64,000 nt of DNA, from contig JAPEIS010000010.1 of assembly GCA_029531795.1 (NCBI GenBank), positions 620,001 through 684,000 of the forward strand. The letters run 5' to 3'. How positions within the stretch are numbered: the first letter of the stretch is position 1; each line of letters starts with the position of its first letter. Shown here piece after piece: positions 32,537 through 45,306 of this stretch. Both the position numbers and the translations under genes were made by a program. The notes below the pieces were generated by a model. The model was not told where the DNA came from. It saw only the letters and a list, made by a program, of their open reading frames with translations, and did no database searches. Source of the stretch: Sclerotinia nivalis. Taxonomy: Eukaryota; Ascomycota; Leotiomycetes; Helotiales; Sclerotiniaceae.

Positions 32537-33762
32537 TTAAATAGCCATTTTATCCAAGATCTTCAATACTCCTTTGCCCTTATCCCCTCCATCATCTAGC
32601 TCTTCGATCAATTTCTTGACTCTTTCTCCTAACGTATTGAGAACTTTTCGACAGTATTCGAAACTACCAGTTTGTTCCATATATGCTACTGCATATTTCT
32701 TGACTTGTTCGTCGTCCGGTTTCTGCTTCAGAATATTGAGAAGAACGAGGTTATCCGGTGCGGCGCGTATGGAATGAATAATCGGGAATGAGAATTTTCC
32801 CTCGGTCAAATCCTCACACAAACCCTTATTATGTGAGTATTCAGGAGAAGAAAGATTTTGATAATCATCGCGAATTTGAAATATGATTCCGATTAGGTTA
32901 ACTAAGGGTACACAATCCCTAAACATGGGTTAGCATGTTTGTAGATCCAGTGGGGGCGGGGTATTTACCTTGAGGTTTTACTCTCAGCTTGCATAAGCTT
33001 GACAGCAAGTCTGAAAAGGCCACCAGTTTTATTGCCAACCATTTCCAAATAATCATCTTCGGTAGGACAAGTCAAAGTATCTCTCCAGAATAGATCCATA
33101 CCCTGACCCCTATGAAGGTTCAATAACTCCTCTGTGTAAATTGTGATGGCTTGTGGATTGTTGAGTTTCTGAAGTTCTTGTAGTGCGCAGAAGTACACAT
33201 AATTCGCAGAATTAATCGTTTGTGCTGTGCCAAAAATGCTATGTGCGACAGGTAATCCACGTCGTAATAATGATGAATCTTCGACATCATCCACGAGTAA
33301 TGATGCCGTGTGCAACATTCCCACAACTTTTGTAATAACTTCTAAACTCTCCGGTGGTACCTCCAACCATTCATTGAACGCTGCGATCAATTGTTTCCTA
33401 ATGTCCTTTCCTGGATGTGCCTCCAAATAATCATATGGTCCGAACAATATCTTCTCCTTCTCTGGCGCCCATGAGCTTCTACCATGGAATGCCATATCGT
33501 TTTTGGTGTATTTATTTGGATCTGGAGCAGAACCTCCTTGAATAGAAGGATTCAAGGTACCTGAAGACTGTGCTGTATGCATACTATTTCTTTGACTTAT
33601 CCAATCGCCCTCGGGTACAGGACGTAGAACTGATTTCGAAATTGTATGATTTATGTTGTTATGACCGGTCGAGGAAGTTCGTGGAGGAATAGCGTTTGGA
33701 GAAGGAAAGTTTTCGGAAACCATAATGGAAGGACCTCTATTTGAAGGATTGGTTTGAAACAT
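32537..33762 (-). CDS. ggs1: geranylgeranyl diphosphate synthase
   Basis: Condenses farnesyl and isopentenyl diphosphate to the C20 GGPP used for protein geranylgeranylation, carotenoids and diterpenes. Exons 32969-33762 and 32537-32918 (donor GTAAAT, acceptor TTTAG) encode 391 aa. Seen: the first Asp-rich motif DDVED at residues 158-162 followed by [12 protein letters not shown], the second Asp-rich motif DDYQN at 282-286, and [12 protein letters not shown]. The N-terminal 95 residues are low complexity and Ser/Asn-rich, as in other ascomycete GGPP synthases. There is no terpene cyclase fusion and no cyclase gene next door, so the housekeeping enzyme is most likely. The symbol follows common fungal usage. 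Confidence 0.93.
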
Positions 33763-34855
33763 TTGGCCCTGCTTATTAGAGATATTTTCACCCTTTAATT
33801 GAAAGACGAAGAGAACAAGGCTATTGATGTGATTGATTCGTAACCTTGCATGAATTTGTGGCGTCGAAGAATGAAATTTAATGAAGCTGTCGGTCTATTT
33901 CTGTTTCTTCGTTTCCATTCACAGATATAGGTTGGTTACGGAGTATATGGACCCGATTTCGATGATATCAGTAGTATCAAATCAGCAGTATCAGCAGTAA
34001 GTAAAATGTAACAGTGACTTCTTGGTTTACCATTTCATTACCCCATGCTTAACGTCATTATTGTTTGGTGGTGCAAAAAAGGCTGGCGGCTTCAGGATTT
34101 CTTCACGTGTTAAGGTAGTCTGTGGTGTGTATGGTGGGTGTGTGGTATGTTCATCTGATCGCATTTGATCGTATGAGAATATATTGAGAAACATGTTGTT
34201 AGAGATGAGAGGATTTTAGAGAATTCATTCCTCAAAAGAATTGAGAAAAGGGTCGTCCTGATATATGTGTATATATTTATATAAATACATATCAAAGAAT
34301 AAATTGTTTCATATAAATTTATCACGTCATGTATCAATTATCATGATCAACCAACTTCAATGAAAAAGAAAGGAAATGTCCACACTATTCGCACATTCCC
34401 AAAATTGGTCCCAATTATCTCTTCACCGCCCTATTTCGTACAGAATCTGCCACTCGGTCACTGATCAATGCGCCAATGCGCCAATGCGCCAATGCCACAA
34501 GCTAAAGCACAGATTTACACGGTGCGTCCGATGGAAACACTCATCTTCCCTGAAAAGCTTCCCGTCTCTTGGATTCGTTGCCCTGAGAACGATGCTATAA
34601 CCCGAAACCATTATTGCAAATAGTAAATCTACCATTCAGCTGTGTTTTTGAACCAAAAAATCCAAACAAGATAATATTTTCTTTTTCCCATACATTCTCT
34701 TCATTTTCCTGTATTAACATTCGAATCTACATTTACATTATCATTCTTTCCAATTGTACAATTTCAAACCAATTTGCGAATTTGCGCAACCTTTCAAAAT
34801 CCAGAAGACCAAAATCCATTCATTCAACCAACGCGTCCAAAATCAAAAGTAAACA
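33763..34855. other. divergent promoter region
   Basis: Shared upstream DNA of the leftward GGPP synthase and the rightward cdc14. It contains a 9-bp tandem (CAATGCGCC, three copies and a partial one) at about 34466-34495. No gene seen. Confidence 0.6.
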
Positions 34856-35790
34856 ATGGAAGCATTACTTTCTCTATCTTTCGATAATCTTTCTTCCTAT
34901 GATGCATCAAAGATTCGAAAAGGTCTCCGACAGGTCGAAGGACTATTAGCTCAAATTTGTCTATCCAATTCTCCAAAATCCAATGTCGATAAGCGCCGTT
35001 CAGTTATTGATCCTGGAAAAGAACCACCTCCACGAAAACCTCTCAATGAACTACCTAACGATGCCGCATTTCGAGAATTCTTTAGATTACAAGAGGGTTT
35101 CGAATGGAATGTTGCTATGCGATTGGTTACATGTTTGGATAGATTGATGGGGAAGAGTAATGACGGACAGAGTGATATGTTGATAATCCAGACATTGGAA
35201 TTGATCCAAGGGGTTCTTTTGTTACATCCTCCTTCTAGGAGTTTGTTTTCCAGAGAGTTATATATGAATGTATGTACATCAATCAGATTTACGCGCTTGC
35301 TCGGAATTGATACTGACTTTTCCAGCATCTCCTCGATCTCCTTGAACCAGTCAATTGTCCCGCAATCCAATCCGCAACCCTTCTCACACTCGTCTGTTCA
35401 CTTATCGAGACACCCAAAAATACTCGCACATTCGAAACCCTCGACGGTCTCTTAACTATAACTTCAATCTTCAAATCTCGAGAAACAAGTCGCGAAGTAA
35501 AGCTTAAACTAGTTGAATTCCTATACTTCTACCTAATGCCCGAAACCCCATCAATACCATCAGCAGCCGCATCAAATTCGCTAGCATTAATGCAACGCAG
35601 TCCAAGCAAGCTTCCTGGCGCATTCAATAATCGAGAAGAGGCAGGAAGAAGAAGAGCACAAAGTGAGAGTGAACAAACGAAAACTTTAGAGGAGAAACAG
35701 GAACTCCTGGGAAGATATCTTCATAATGTTGATGATTTGGTGGCAGATCTCCGGGAGAGTCATCCATTTGGAGGAACTGTCGGGAGTTAA
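34856..35790 (+). CDS. cdc14: septation initiation network protein Cdc14
   Basis: This is the fission-yeast-type Cdc14, partner of the Sid1 kinase in the septation initiation network at the spindle pole body, not the Cdc14 phosphatase. Exons 34856-35269 and 35326-35790 (donor GTATGT, acceptor TTCCAG, 56-bp intron) encode 292 aa. The family's conserved stretches are visible: LSFDNLSSYDASKIRKGLRQ at the start, a REFFRLQEGFEWNVA block, LLLHPPSRSLF, LLDLLEPVNCPAIQSATLLT, then REVKLKLVEFLYFYLMPE followed by a Ser/Pro-rich linker and a C-terminal ELLGRYLHNVDDLVADLRES helix. All-helical, with no catalytic residues. The stop codon is followed after two bases by a 25-G run. Confidence 0.92.
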
Positions 35791-35792
35791 TT

Positions 35793-35817
35793 GGGGGGGG
35801 GGGGGGGGGGGGGGGGG
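35793..35817 (+). repeat. 25-nt poly-G run just after the cdc14 stop
   Basis: Uninterrupted G from 35793 to 35817, two bases after TAA. It would lie in the 3' UTR. Length in the real genome may differ because long G runs are hard to sequence. Confidence 0.95.
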
Positions 35818-37317
35818 AAATTGTTCGAAGCACGCATTAGGGTTTCTTTTGTACATCTGAGCACGCATGTCACGCATTAATGGGAGTTCTGATTTGAGAT
35901 TGGGGTGTTGGAGGTATTCTATTTGGATTTTATTATCTTTTCAGGAAAACCAATTGGTTTATTCTTTCAACATACCAGTGGTGTAAGTTCGGATGAGACG
36001 CGAGGAGTTATTTTGTATGTTCATGTTCATGTTTATAATGCATCAATGTTTAGCAAATATCAAATATCAGCAATGGAAATCACTATTTCGAATGTACGGA
36101 ATGATACCGGTACTCCTCAATCCGAAAATACGGAAGAACACATGGAGAATTCAATATTCCAATAATTTTATCCGCGGACTTGAAGATGATGTGCATAGAT
36201 ACGAAGGTGGGTACGGAATACATATGCACTCATTTGTTCACGCATCATCTACCTAAATAAAATATTTATTTGGATACCGATGATTAGAGAGCGAATCAAT
36301 GATTAATGCGAGGATGAGGTGGAAGGAGCGGCATTGTATTCTTTAGGTCCTTGGGGTTCTTGGGGTATTTATTTATTGATATACTGTGAGGTAGATGTAT
36401 TTGCATGTATATGGTGGTGTGGAAGGTGGGTGATGGGTATACTGCATTTCTGTATGGTTTGCGGGTAGAGCGTGGTTTGAAATTTCAATACTGGAATATA
36501 TAAGCACCGGAAAAACTAAACGGAAAAGTAGATAATATTTCCCACTCTTTGAACTACATGTAATCTACCTACTTGATATCTACTCGGTCTCCTGCGTAGT
36601 ATCAAATTGTTTAACCATCCAATCTCTATTTTTCTTGTGCACACCTCTATCTCTATTTCAGATGTTATTTATTACTTTGAGCCTCTCAACCCAAGGATCT
36701 CCCACACCAACCCAAAGAAAGTAATCCTCCTTTCTTAAGTCTTATCACTCCACACTCCAAGTCGTTCAATTGCAAGCCATACACCAACCATACCTAGGAC
36801 AAGGTACAGAGGCATACAATATGCAACCCAAGCTGCATCTCAAAATCCCATTTTCAAGGCTGTTTCAAGCCAATCGTATCAAGCGATATATATTGCTTAC
36901 GGCTGACCTCAGCTTTTGCACATGTATTTGTAAATCTACCAACCAGATCCAAAGTCCAACCAACCAAACCAGACCGGACCAGGCAAACCGAGTGCAAATG
37001 TACAGAAATGTACGATAAGACCGAGTTTCAATCCGAGATCCAATGGGTTGTTCAGTGTTTCTTTTGATCTTTCATGCGGCTCTCCTTCTTGGTCTTTCCC
37101 ATTTCTACATCTTTTATCATCTGCGATTTTTGCGCTAAAAGTTATTGATATCTATCTACTAGTGTATCATCAGTGTGCGGAAACATTTTCTTTTTCCTGA
37201 TGAAGCACTGAGTCGTTAAAGTCTATGTTACATATATAAATTCTTGCTATACACATATCTCAGCATGGATTATTCCACCTGAAGTTTGCGACACAAACAT
37301 AAGACGAATATCTCACG
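35818..37317. other. intergenic, no gene seen
   Basis: 3' flank of cdc14, then upstream DNA of the Cys-rich membrane protein gene. Only short unsupported frames (for example 35905-36165). Confidence 0.5.
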
Positions 37318-38688
37318 ATGTTGATGTCGATATTTTTGCGATCAAGGCTACGGCTGTTTATTATTCTGGGGTTAGGCTTTACTGATGTGGTACAAAGTCA
37401 ATATGGAGCTGTGAGAATGGAAAATGAGGGAAATGCATTGAGTCCGGGGTATTATATGGGGTTGCAGGAGGGGAGGTTGTTGGGAAGAGATAGTGGGGTT
37501 TGTGAGAGTGGTTCACATTCTTGTAACTATTCCCAATTTTTTTAATATTTGTTTGCATGTTTTTCTTATTGGGCCGACGACCTCAACAATTGATCTACTT
37601 TCTAAAAAAAGCTTTACTGATCGCAATGTCTACTCGAAGGCCTCGATATAAACGGAACAGGAATCTGTTGTTCAAATTCCAAATATTGCATAATATCCCC
37701 CTCCAAAGGTGCGGCTTGCTGCGCTATAGGAAGCAATTGCGATTCTCCCTGCTCTTCCGATTCTTATCTCTGCAATAAAACCATCACCGTTTCCTCCACC
37801 GCAACCGTAACATCAACATGTTGTCCCCGTGCCTGTCCCTCCGTCTCTCTCTACAAATGCGCTGATTCTCTCGGGGGAGGATGCTGTAGCTACAATGCTC
37901 AATGCGTTTCTTCAGGAGGTTCCGGTGGTTGTGCAGTAACATTATCGAGTTCATCAACCACAGCGCTCGTCTCAGTTATACCATCAGGCTGCACAACTAA
38001 CCAAATCGCATGCGCGAGTTCAATGGGTGGAGGATGTTGCGATATAGGATTTAGATGTACAGTTCTTAGTGGAACGAATTATTGCGCCGCAACCACCGGA
38101 GCATTATCGGCTATTCGCACAGGTAGTAATGGAATAATGGCCACGGGCACCTCAAATTCCACATCAACTTCTCATGGTCTATCCACAGGTGCCAAAGCCG
38201 GAATCGGCGTCGGAGTATCAATTCTCGCACTAGCAATTATAGGAGCCTGTATATATTTCTTCACAATTCACCGCCGACATTCCCTCAAATCAAAAACATC
38301 TTCGAACCCCGATGCCGACATACCTCCCGCCATGTCCCAATTTTCTGGCTCGCATTTATCTAATACCGCTGCGTCAAAAACAGGCTCGAAAACATCAAAA
38401 CCATATCGATATATGAGACAAGGATCCGATTATTTTGGTGCTACGGCACCAAGTGGACCTTTTACGGAGGAAAATACAGATGCGACGGCGAGTCCTGGGT
38501 ATGGGTATGTGAATCATAGGGGTGTACCAGCGACACCGCAGAGTCCGAGTGATATTGCGGCATCGGTGGAGATTGGAGGGAGAGAAAGAGAGATGGAGAA
38601 AAGTGAGAGTATGGTTACGACGCCTGGGGACGGGTGGGAGTATGTTAAGGAGGGAAAGTTTAGGGAGGGAATTACCGAGTTGGAATGA
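37318..38688 (+). CDS. secreted-type Cys-rich single-pass membrane protein
   Basis: Exons 37318-37522 and 37640-38688 (donor GTAACT, acceptor CGAAG) join in frame through SHSC|LDINGTGICC and encode 417 aa. There is a signal peptide (basic start, LFIILGLGF core, cleavage near residue 27). The extracellular part has a repeated Cys pattern GxxCCxxxxxC at least four times (GTGICCSNSKYC, GAACCAIGSNC, GGGCCSYNAQC, GGGCCDIGFRC). A Ser/Thr-rich stalk is followed by one TM helix at about 254-276, RRH stop-transfer and a 140-residue cytosolic tail. This is the layout of fungal wall-stress or sensor-like proteins, but the Cys repeat is not WSC. No named function is claimed. Two alternative Met codons stand near the start; the first gives the best signal peptide. 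Confidence 0.8.
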
Positions 38689-39040
38689 AGGGTCCGGTCG
38701 GTGGCTAGTTTATTTGTTGACTTTTGCCAGTAGGCTCTTGGTATATTTATGTGGAGAATAAATGATGCGGGTTTGCATAAGTAAAGAACATGTAAAGATA
38801 CATAAGTCCTATAACGAGCAATTCTTTCCTTTTTTGAGATATTAATCAATGAATGACAAATGGGTCTCGTGATGAAAGATCGATCTCTCTCCTCATCAAC
38901 AACTTCTAGCTTTTCTCATAAGACTTTACTACCAGTACCTGTACTAAAGTTTTAATCTGGAATTTGTGTATTCGTTGAGAATGAGATGATTGAATAGTCG
39001 GCAAGTCGAAAGTGTAGATCTAATATAATGCTCAGTGCAT
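38689..39040. other. intergenic up to the LINE target site
   Basis: 3' flank of the Cys-rich membrane protein gene; no other signal. Confidence 0.6.
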
Positions 39041-39053
39041 CATGATCAGTCTT
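39041..39053. repeat. 13-bp target-site duplication, left copy
   Basis: CATGATCAGTCTT here is repeated exactly at 45307-45319, on the two sides of the LINE. Confidence 0.9.
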
Positions 39054-39352
39054 GATTGATTGATTGATTAAATTAACGTCTACACTGAGTCTAAGACTAT
39101 CTAAGACGGCTAGAAGCTTTATAGACTTCTAACAAGTAACAAATAGAGAATTGCTGGCTATATTCGGCTGTAGCTAATACAGTTTGGGAAGATTGAAATG
39201 GCTTTAATCTACTAATTTTTGAATAAAGGAAGTGAAAACTAATTTTGGGGAACAAAGCCCATTTTACAAATACTCTTGTATATAATAAGGAAAATAACAA
39301 ATGAAATGTAATATAATTCGAAATTAAAACGATTTACCCTACATAGAGGGGT

Positions 39353-39398
39353 AAATTGACCAAATTGACCAAATTGACCAAATTGACCAAATTGATCC
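39353..39398 (-). repeat. 9-bp tandem repeat in the LINE 3' region
   Basis: Four exact copies of AAATTGACC and one imperfect copy, next to the end of the second ORF of the LINE. Confidence 0.9.
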
Positions 39399-39966
39399 AA
39401 TTAACCATTTTCTCTCAATTCATCCTCTTCACCTTCGCCTTCTTGTTCTACATTTTCTTGCATCCTAATTAGATGCCATGATCTGATGGCTATTTTTGTT
39501 TTCTCGATAAATTCAAGGGTTTTAATGATTCCTGCTTTGATGTAAAGTAGGTATTTTATAGTAAATCGGAAAGTAGAATTGTTTTTCTTGAATATTCTTC
39601 TTGTTAATTTGTATAACGGGCAACTGAGTAAAAGATGATTAGAAGATTCTCTCTTTCCACATCTACAATTATCATTTGCTGAAATTCCGAATTGTTATAA
39701 ATAAGATTTGAAATATCTATAACCGATTTTAAACTGAAATAAAGCACTAATAAAGCTTCTTTTAATGTTTTCTGGAATTCCGATCTTTGAGCTAATCTTC
39801 CAAGAATATATTTTCGAATAAGCCGAATTAAATAAATAAAAAAGAGTATTCCATTCTTCGGATTTCGTTCTTTTGATATCCATTCCTAAAAAAACAAAAC
39901 TGGTTTTGTTTGATAATGATTTTTGTTTTGTAGCTTCTTTTGCCAAAGTATCAGCCAATTCATTTC

Positions 39967-40221
39967 TGTGACGATCCTGTTATTCTATTATGCCATAAAT
40001 GCCTTAGGCCATTCTTTCGGCTTTTGGTCCCCTCCGAAGGGACCAAAATGCCTCAGGTTATTATTTCATTTATTTCATCCTGTATTCGCTTAGGGCTTTG
40101 GTCCCCTCCGAGGGGACCATAAAAGGCTCAACTCTATTGTATTTGGTACGGTAGTTTGTTATTCTCTAGTATAGATTAATTGATTCATTCTATCATGCCT
40201 TGAATTAAGACCATCGTCACA
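39967..40221. mobile_element. 255-bp solo-LTR-like insertion inside the LINE RNase H domain
   Basis: Begins TGTGACGATC and ends GATGGTC-like CGTCACA in inverted form (TG...CA ends), and is flanked by a perfect 5-bp duplication ATTTC (39962-39966 and 40222-40226). Removing the element and one duplication rejoins the LINE frame exactly at VEGNELADTLAKEA of RNase H. It contains two copies of a GC-rich hairpin (GGTCCCCTCCGAAGGGACC at about 40027 and GGTCCCCTCCGAGGGGACC at about 40099). Ends, target size and lack of coding fit a solo LTR; a short non-autonomous DNA element is less likely. The GC-rich hairpins look unmutated, unlike the host LINE. Confidence 0.85.
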
Positions 40222-43200
40222 ATTTCCTTCAACAAAAATATACCCTGGAACCCAATTAAGGGAGATTTCCGTTCCTTTTCTAAGAAGAGTTTCTATAACC
40301 TTGATTACTCTAATTTGGTATACCTGGCCAAAAGCATCAAAAGGTATTTTCAATCGATATAATCCGACTTGATTATCTAAATAGATTTTGAATTTCTCGC
40401 CTGGTTGAACAATGAAGCTAGCATATTCGATTGCTTTAATAACTCTAAGAAGTTCATTATTATAGACAAACTGATTCATTTCAATATTGATGGTTTCCTA
40501 ATATGAAACCTGACCATTCGATAGAATAACTACAATCCCGATACCAATTTCGATTCCGTCCAAAGTAAATAAAGCATCAATATATATTGTAATAATGTTT
40601 TTGCATCTATATTTGAATACAAAATTATAAACAATTGCAGCATCCTCTTTTGCTAGCTTGCTGATATTGACTTTGTATAAAGTATTCCTTTTCCAAAAAA
40701 GGAAATGAAAATGATTGATCTTTTCTAAGATTAAAGAATCGAAATCTTCTTCGATTGAATTCATAATCTTTTCAAGCTGAATAAGTTTCGATAGTTTCCT
40801 TTGAAGAATTGCTATTATATTTAAAACTTCCCTTTCAATAACTAGCTTATCCATAATTGTATTGACAGAATGGAAAGACAAGATTTTCAACAATCTAAAA
40901 GCATATTGTCTGATTCCAGTATTTAATCTGATCTCCGGAAAGCATAAAACAACTTCCACTTCCATTGACTTTATTAATGAGGTTTTGAAGATTTCTAGAA
41001 TCTTACATAGAACAAGATTCTGAAGTAATTGAAGAATCTTTTTGAATGAAACTTGATTTTTCCACCAAATGATTGATCCGTAATCAGCTATGCTAATGAC
41101 ACATACTATATAAAGCTATCTTAGTACTTTAGGGCTTAGCCCTTTCTCAGTATTAACTAACCTAACCATTCGATAAAATGAAACTTTAGCTTGAATTGCT
41201 CGAATAGCAATATACTGTTTGAAATTGAAACCGGAATCGAACCATATTCCTAATCATCTAACCAATGATGAAGGTTGTACAATCTCAGAATTTGGAAACT
41301 TGATTGAAACATCTTTAGCATATTTGGATATAAAGAAATACATTAATTCCATCTTTGCTAAATCGAATTGGATAGCGTTTTTCTCACCGAAAACATAAAT
41401 TTGTTTGACTGCTTTTTCGAAAAAAAGAATATTCTTTTTCCAGCTTAAAAAATAAATAATTATAACTATATCATCAATATATAAAAAATATTCAATCGAA
41501 TTCGATTGAAAGAGATTTCGAATATAGATTAGAAAAAGAATTAATGAGATTAGACTTCCTTAAAGGATTCCGGTATTGATTGGTTTAAAAGCTTCGATCT
41601 GACCATCGAACAAAAGTTTGAGTAATCTTTCTTCCAAAAATGACGAGATCCATACAATAAAACTAATTGGAAAATTGAAGTTCTTGTAGATATCTAAAAG
41701 TCGATTCTTGGATACATAATCGAAGGCCCCTTTGACATCTAGAAAAAGAGCTAAGATTTTCTTTTTGTTTCTTGAATTCCTTTCGATTTCGATAGTAAAC
41801 AGGATTGCTGTATCGATAACTGATTTCTTTTGTCTTCCATTTATTTAGGAATAATAAAGTAGTTTTATTGTTTCAGCAAGATAGCTAAACCTTTGAACTA
41901 ATATCCTTTCATTTATCTTGCCTAGACAATTCAAAAGAGCAATAACTCTATATACTTTTGGAATAGAATAATCTGGTTTCGAAGGTTTTTTGAGTATAAC
42001 TCCAGTAGCTTGTTTCCAGCAAGAAGAATGATAACCAAGATTAATCAAATTGCTGAAAAAAGTAAAGAAAGTTTTTGGGATCGCTTTATAAACTCGAATA
42101 ATGATCTCCTGAGTAATTCCGTCTGGGCTAAAGGTCTTTCCTTTGATTTTAGCCGAACAGGCATTGAGAAATTCATTTTCAATGAAATCAGACCATTCCT
42201 ATCTTTTCGATTGTTTATACCCTTCCCATTCAAGTGTAGTTGTATATAGGGGGGGAGGGAAAAAGGTAGATCTGAAGGTTAAGTATTTCCCTTCGAAGGA
42301 GTTTTCGAGTTGAAAGGAATTAGATCGGATATTCGGAATCCTTTCGGTTTGAAGATTTTTCGTATAGAACATTGCCTTGAAAATCGTTTAGATATCCTCT
42401 TTTTCAAGGAACTCGTTTTAATGATTCTTTTTTGCTGTTTTAATAGCTTGAAAGTAATAATTCCTTACTGATTAGTAGATTTTCTTGAACATATCGTTTT
42501 TAGGGTATCATTTAGCATTTTCATATTCATTTGCGAATCGTTTCCGAAAAGCTTTCAGTTGTAAAGACCACCAGGGCTTTGCCCTTTTGGTTGGCTTGAT
42601 TCTCGGTATACTGATTTCAGCCAAATGGATGATTATTCGGGTGAATTCTATTGCAGCTTTATTTAGTGTTTACTTTTGTTGATTTTTGTCGAAAAGAGAA
42701 TCAAGAGAATTGAATTCTAAAATAGTAATATTGAGGTAATCGTTAGAATTCAGGATAGTTGAAGACGATAACTTTGATTCGAGTATATTTATGAATTTAT
42801 CCCAATCCGCCTGTTTTGTATTGAATCTTACTAACAAAGCGATATTTGTTGAACGGGTTCTAGTGTTTTTCATTTCAAATAGAATCCCTAAATGATCTAA
42901 TTCAAAATTAGAAAGAACTTGCCAATCAATAATATTAAAGGATATCGCTTCAATAGTTAAGATAAGATCTAGAACGCTTGGATTTGTCATATTCGTTCGA
43001 TAAAAGGTACTGATCCCTACTTCATTAAGAAGGATAAGGTTATGATCTTCAAACCACTCGGCCAATTGATCGGTATTTGAGTTTTTGTTAGAAAAAGGAT
43101 CCCACCAAGGATAATGAGAATTGAAATCCCCTATAAGGATAATATAATAAAAAAGAAAAATATTGAAAAGGTATCTTTCAATAATATAACCTTTCTTTTT

Positions 43201-45306
43201 AGTTTGATCAGTTTTGTTGTATATATTGAATAATTGAATTGTGTAATTTCCCTAAATGATATCGATAATTTGAATATCTATATCTTTGGGAGAGTTGAAA
43301 GCTAAGGCTACTAACGGTTTGAATCCTTTCGAGATATAGATCATTGTACAGGGACAAAAGTTTGGAAGATAATTTGAAAAGAGTTGGGAAAAGCTAGAAT
43401 GAACAATCGATCTAATTGAGGAGTAATCTTTCTCAGGGTTTGAAAGGACCCAAGGTTCTTGAATGATTATAAAATCGATATCGAATTCTAAAGCAAATTG
43501 AAGAGCACTTTCGATAGCTTGAAGGCTTTTGTTTAGATTGATTTGAAGAATACAAATATTGTTGTATAACATTAATTGGATTTCCGAACGGTTGTTTGGT
43601 ATATTTCGTATACTTTAAAGTTAGCTTTATACTCTCCTTTGCAATTAACGCATTTGATCATTAAATGCTAACAAGGTTTACCTTTAGCTTAACAAATTAG
43701 ACAAAAATGATCAGCTGTAGCATAATTATTGCTACAAAATCCATAAGTTAAAGGTTTTTTACAATATGATTTGTTATAATCGAATCCTTGATATTTATTG
43801 CATTGAGAGGAAAAAATAGAAGAATAGAATCTTTCAACTTTGATACTAATACCAGCGATATAAAATCTTTTTCGAATAGCCAATTCTGCTTTTTTTTGTA
43901 TAGCAAATGCAATCACAATTGCTCTTTCTTATTGAGTAACTCTTTTAGAAGCATTAGTAAGCTAATAAGGGGTACCCATTATAATGAACCTTGAATTGAA
44001 GGTTTTAATTTCGTTTTTAATCAATTCCATTCCTTTTGGACCAGAGAATTCCTTGATTGGGATTTTGTGTATAATCATTTTGTACTATGGTTTGTCGATT
44101 TGAAGTCTTTCTAATTCTAGGATACAATTCCAGATCTCTTTTTTTTCAATAAAGAATTGTATATTGAAGGGGCTATTAATGATTAAAATGATATTATTGC
44201 TTCTAATTATAGTAATAACCGAGATAACTGATCCATTGATACCAGCCTTTTTGAAGGCTTCGTTGATCTTGTTTCTTGTATATAATAATATAAAAGAATT
44301 GGATTGATGAAGAAGTAGATTGATAAGGATTAATCATTTGCTAAAAACATCATTCTTTTGCTCTACAAGCTTTTGTTTTGTAGAGTTCCCTTTGGAAACT
44401 ACTTTCCATTCCCCTATTGATTTGGTAACAATAGCATAACTTGCTTTGTTAATTGATAAAGCGTTTGTTGAAGGAATAATTGATTGATTAGAAAGGTTAA
44501 AAAGATGATTGGTTTGATTTTCAATCCTTTTAGTAGCCTTTTCGAGATAGGAGATTTATAATATAATAATATTCGAAGCTCTTATCAATTTTCCTTTTTC
44601 GAGGTATTCACGAAATATTTCGATTAGATCTAGGATCTTCGATTGTTCTTCGATTTCCTTTTCCAAAGAGGTAACTAGAATAAGAAGATCTCTAGCTTTT
44701 TAGATAACTTCTTTTGGTTTTGTGGAATTAAATCCTGATTGACTAAATTGTCTAATTCCAGAATTGATTGATTATCAACAACATTTGTTATTGATTTTAA
44801 AAGGAATCGATCTATCAGGGGATCGGAATGGATCATTTGAGCTGAGAATATCCAATTGGTTTTGCGAATTGAAAGATTGGACTAGGATAGGATTCAAAAG
44901 ATTGGGTGATCTTTGTATTGTGAAAAGGTTTCTGAATAAAAGGATTGGATCAATAGTGGAGGGGCTGGATATTGGAGAACCTAGTATCACTATTACTCGT
45001 AGGGGAATAGATTCAGGAGATAATCCAAGGGATCCTTCCATCGGAGAATCCATTATTGGACTTGATAAACCTATCAAAGCTTTATACATTCAAATAAGGG
45101 AAAAAATTGAGGGAAATTGGAAAAAGTTTTTACGCGAATTTTCGTATAAATTTCGTGTTTTGAACAACGACGACAGTATCACAACAACTACTAAGCCGAT
45201 TCATTTGAGAACAATTGGAATAAGTTTTGGGAGTATTTCTTTATTAAATAAAGAGAAGAACTGATTGTATTTCGAAGAAATTTTGTTCTTCGAAATTTGT
45301 TGTGTG

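Larger units (their letters stand above)
39054..45306 (-). mobile_element. full-length Tad-like LINE, RIP-damaged
   Basis: A 6,253-bp non-LTR retrotransposon bounded by a perfect 13-bp duplication. On the minus strand from its 5' end: a 5' hairpin near 45271-45296 (TTTCGAAGAA...TTCTTCGAAA), ORF1 remnants and a gag-like Cys/His region (43689-43916, several Cys now Tyr). Then comes an endonuclease frame beginning at 43572 (CILQINLNKS, IIQEPWV) and reverse transcriptase (YRVIALLNCLGKINERIL, GIL-stop-GSLISLILF, catalytic YIDD at about 41470-41481). A connecting region (GIWFDSGFNFKQY, ADYGSIIWW) precedes an RNase H domain (IYIDA, NNELLRVIKA, IYLDN, LNWVPGY). The 3' end is a (GATT)n tail on the plus strand. 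Stops are mostly CAA/CAG-to-TAA/TAG type and the element is strongly AT-rich, as expected from RIP. Inactive. Confidence 0.93.

Noticed and set aside
41233..41243. tRNA B-box-like GGAATCGAACC (reverse GGTTCGATTCC)
   Set aside because: It lies inside the LINE reverse-transcriptase region (GIWFDSGF) and no cloverleaf or A box can be built around it.
44764..45264. 166-codon plus-strand frame
   Set aside because: It lies antisense to the ORF1 region of the LINE; opened by RIP-driven AT enrichment and chance.
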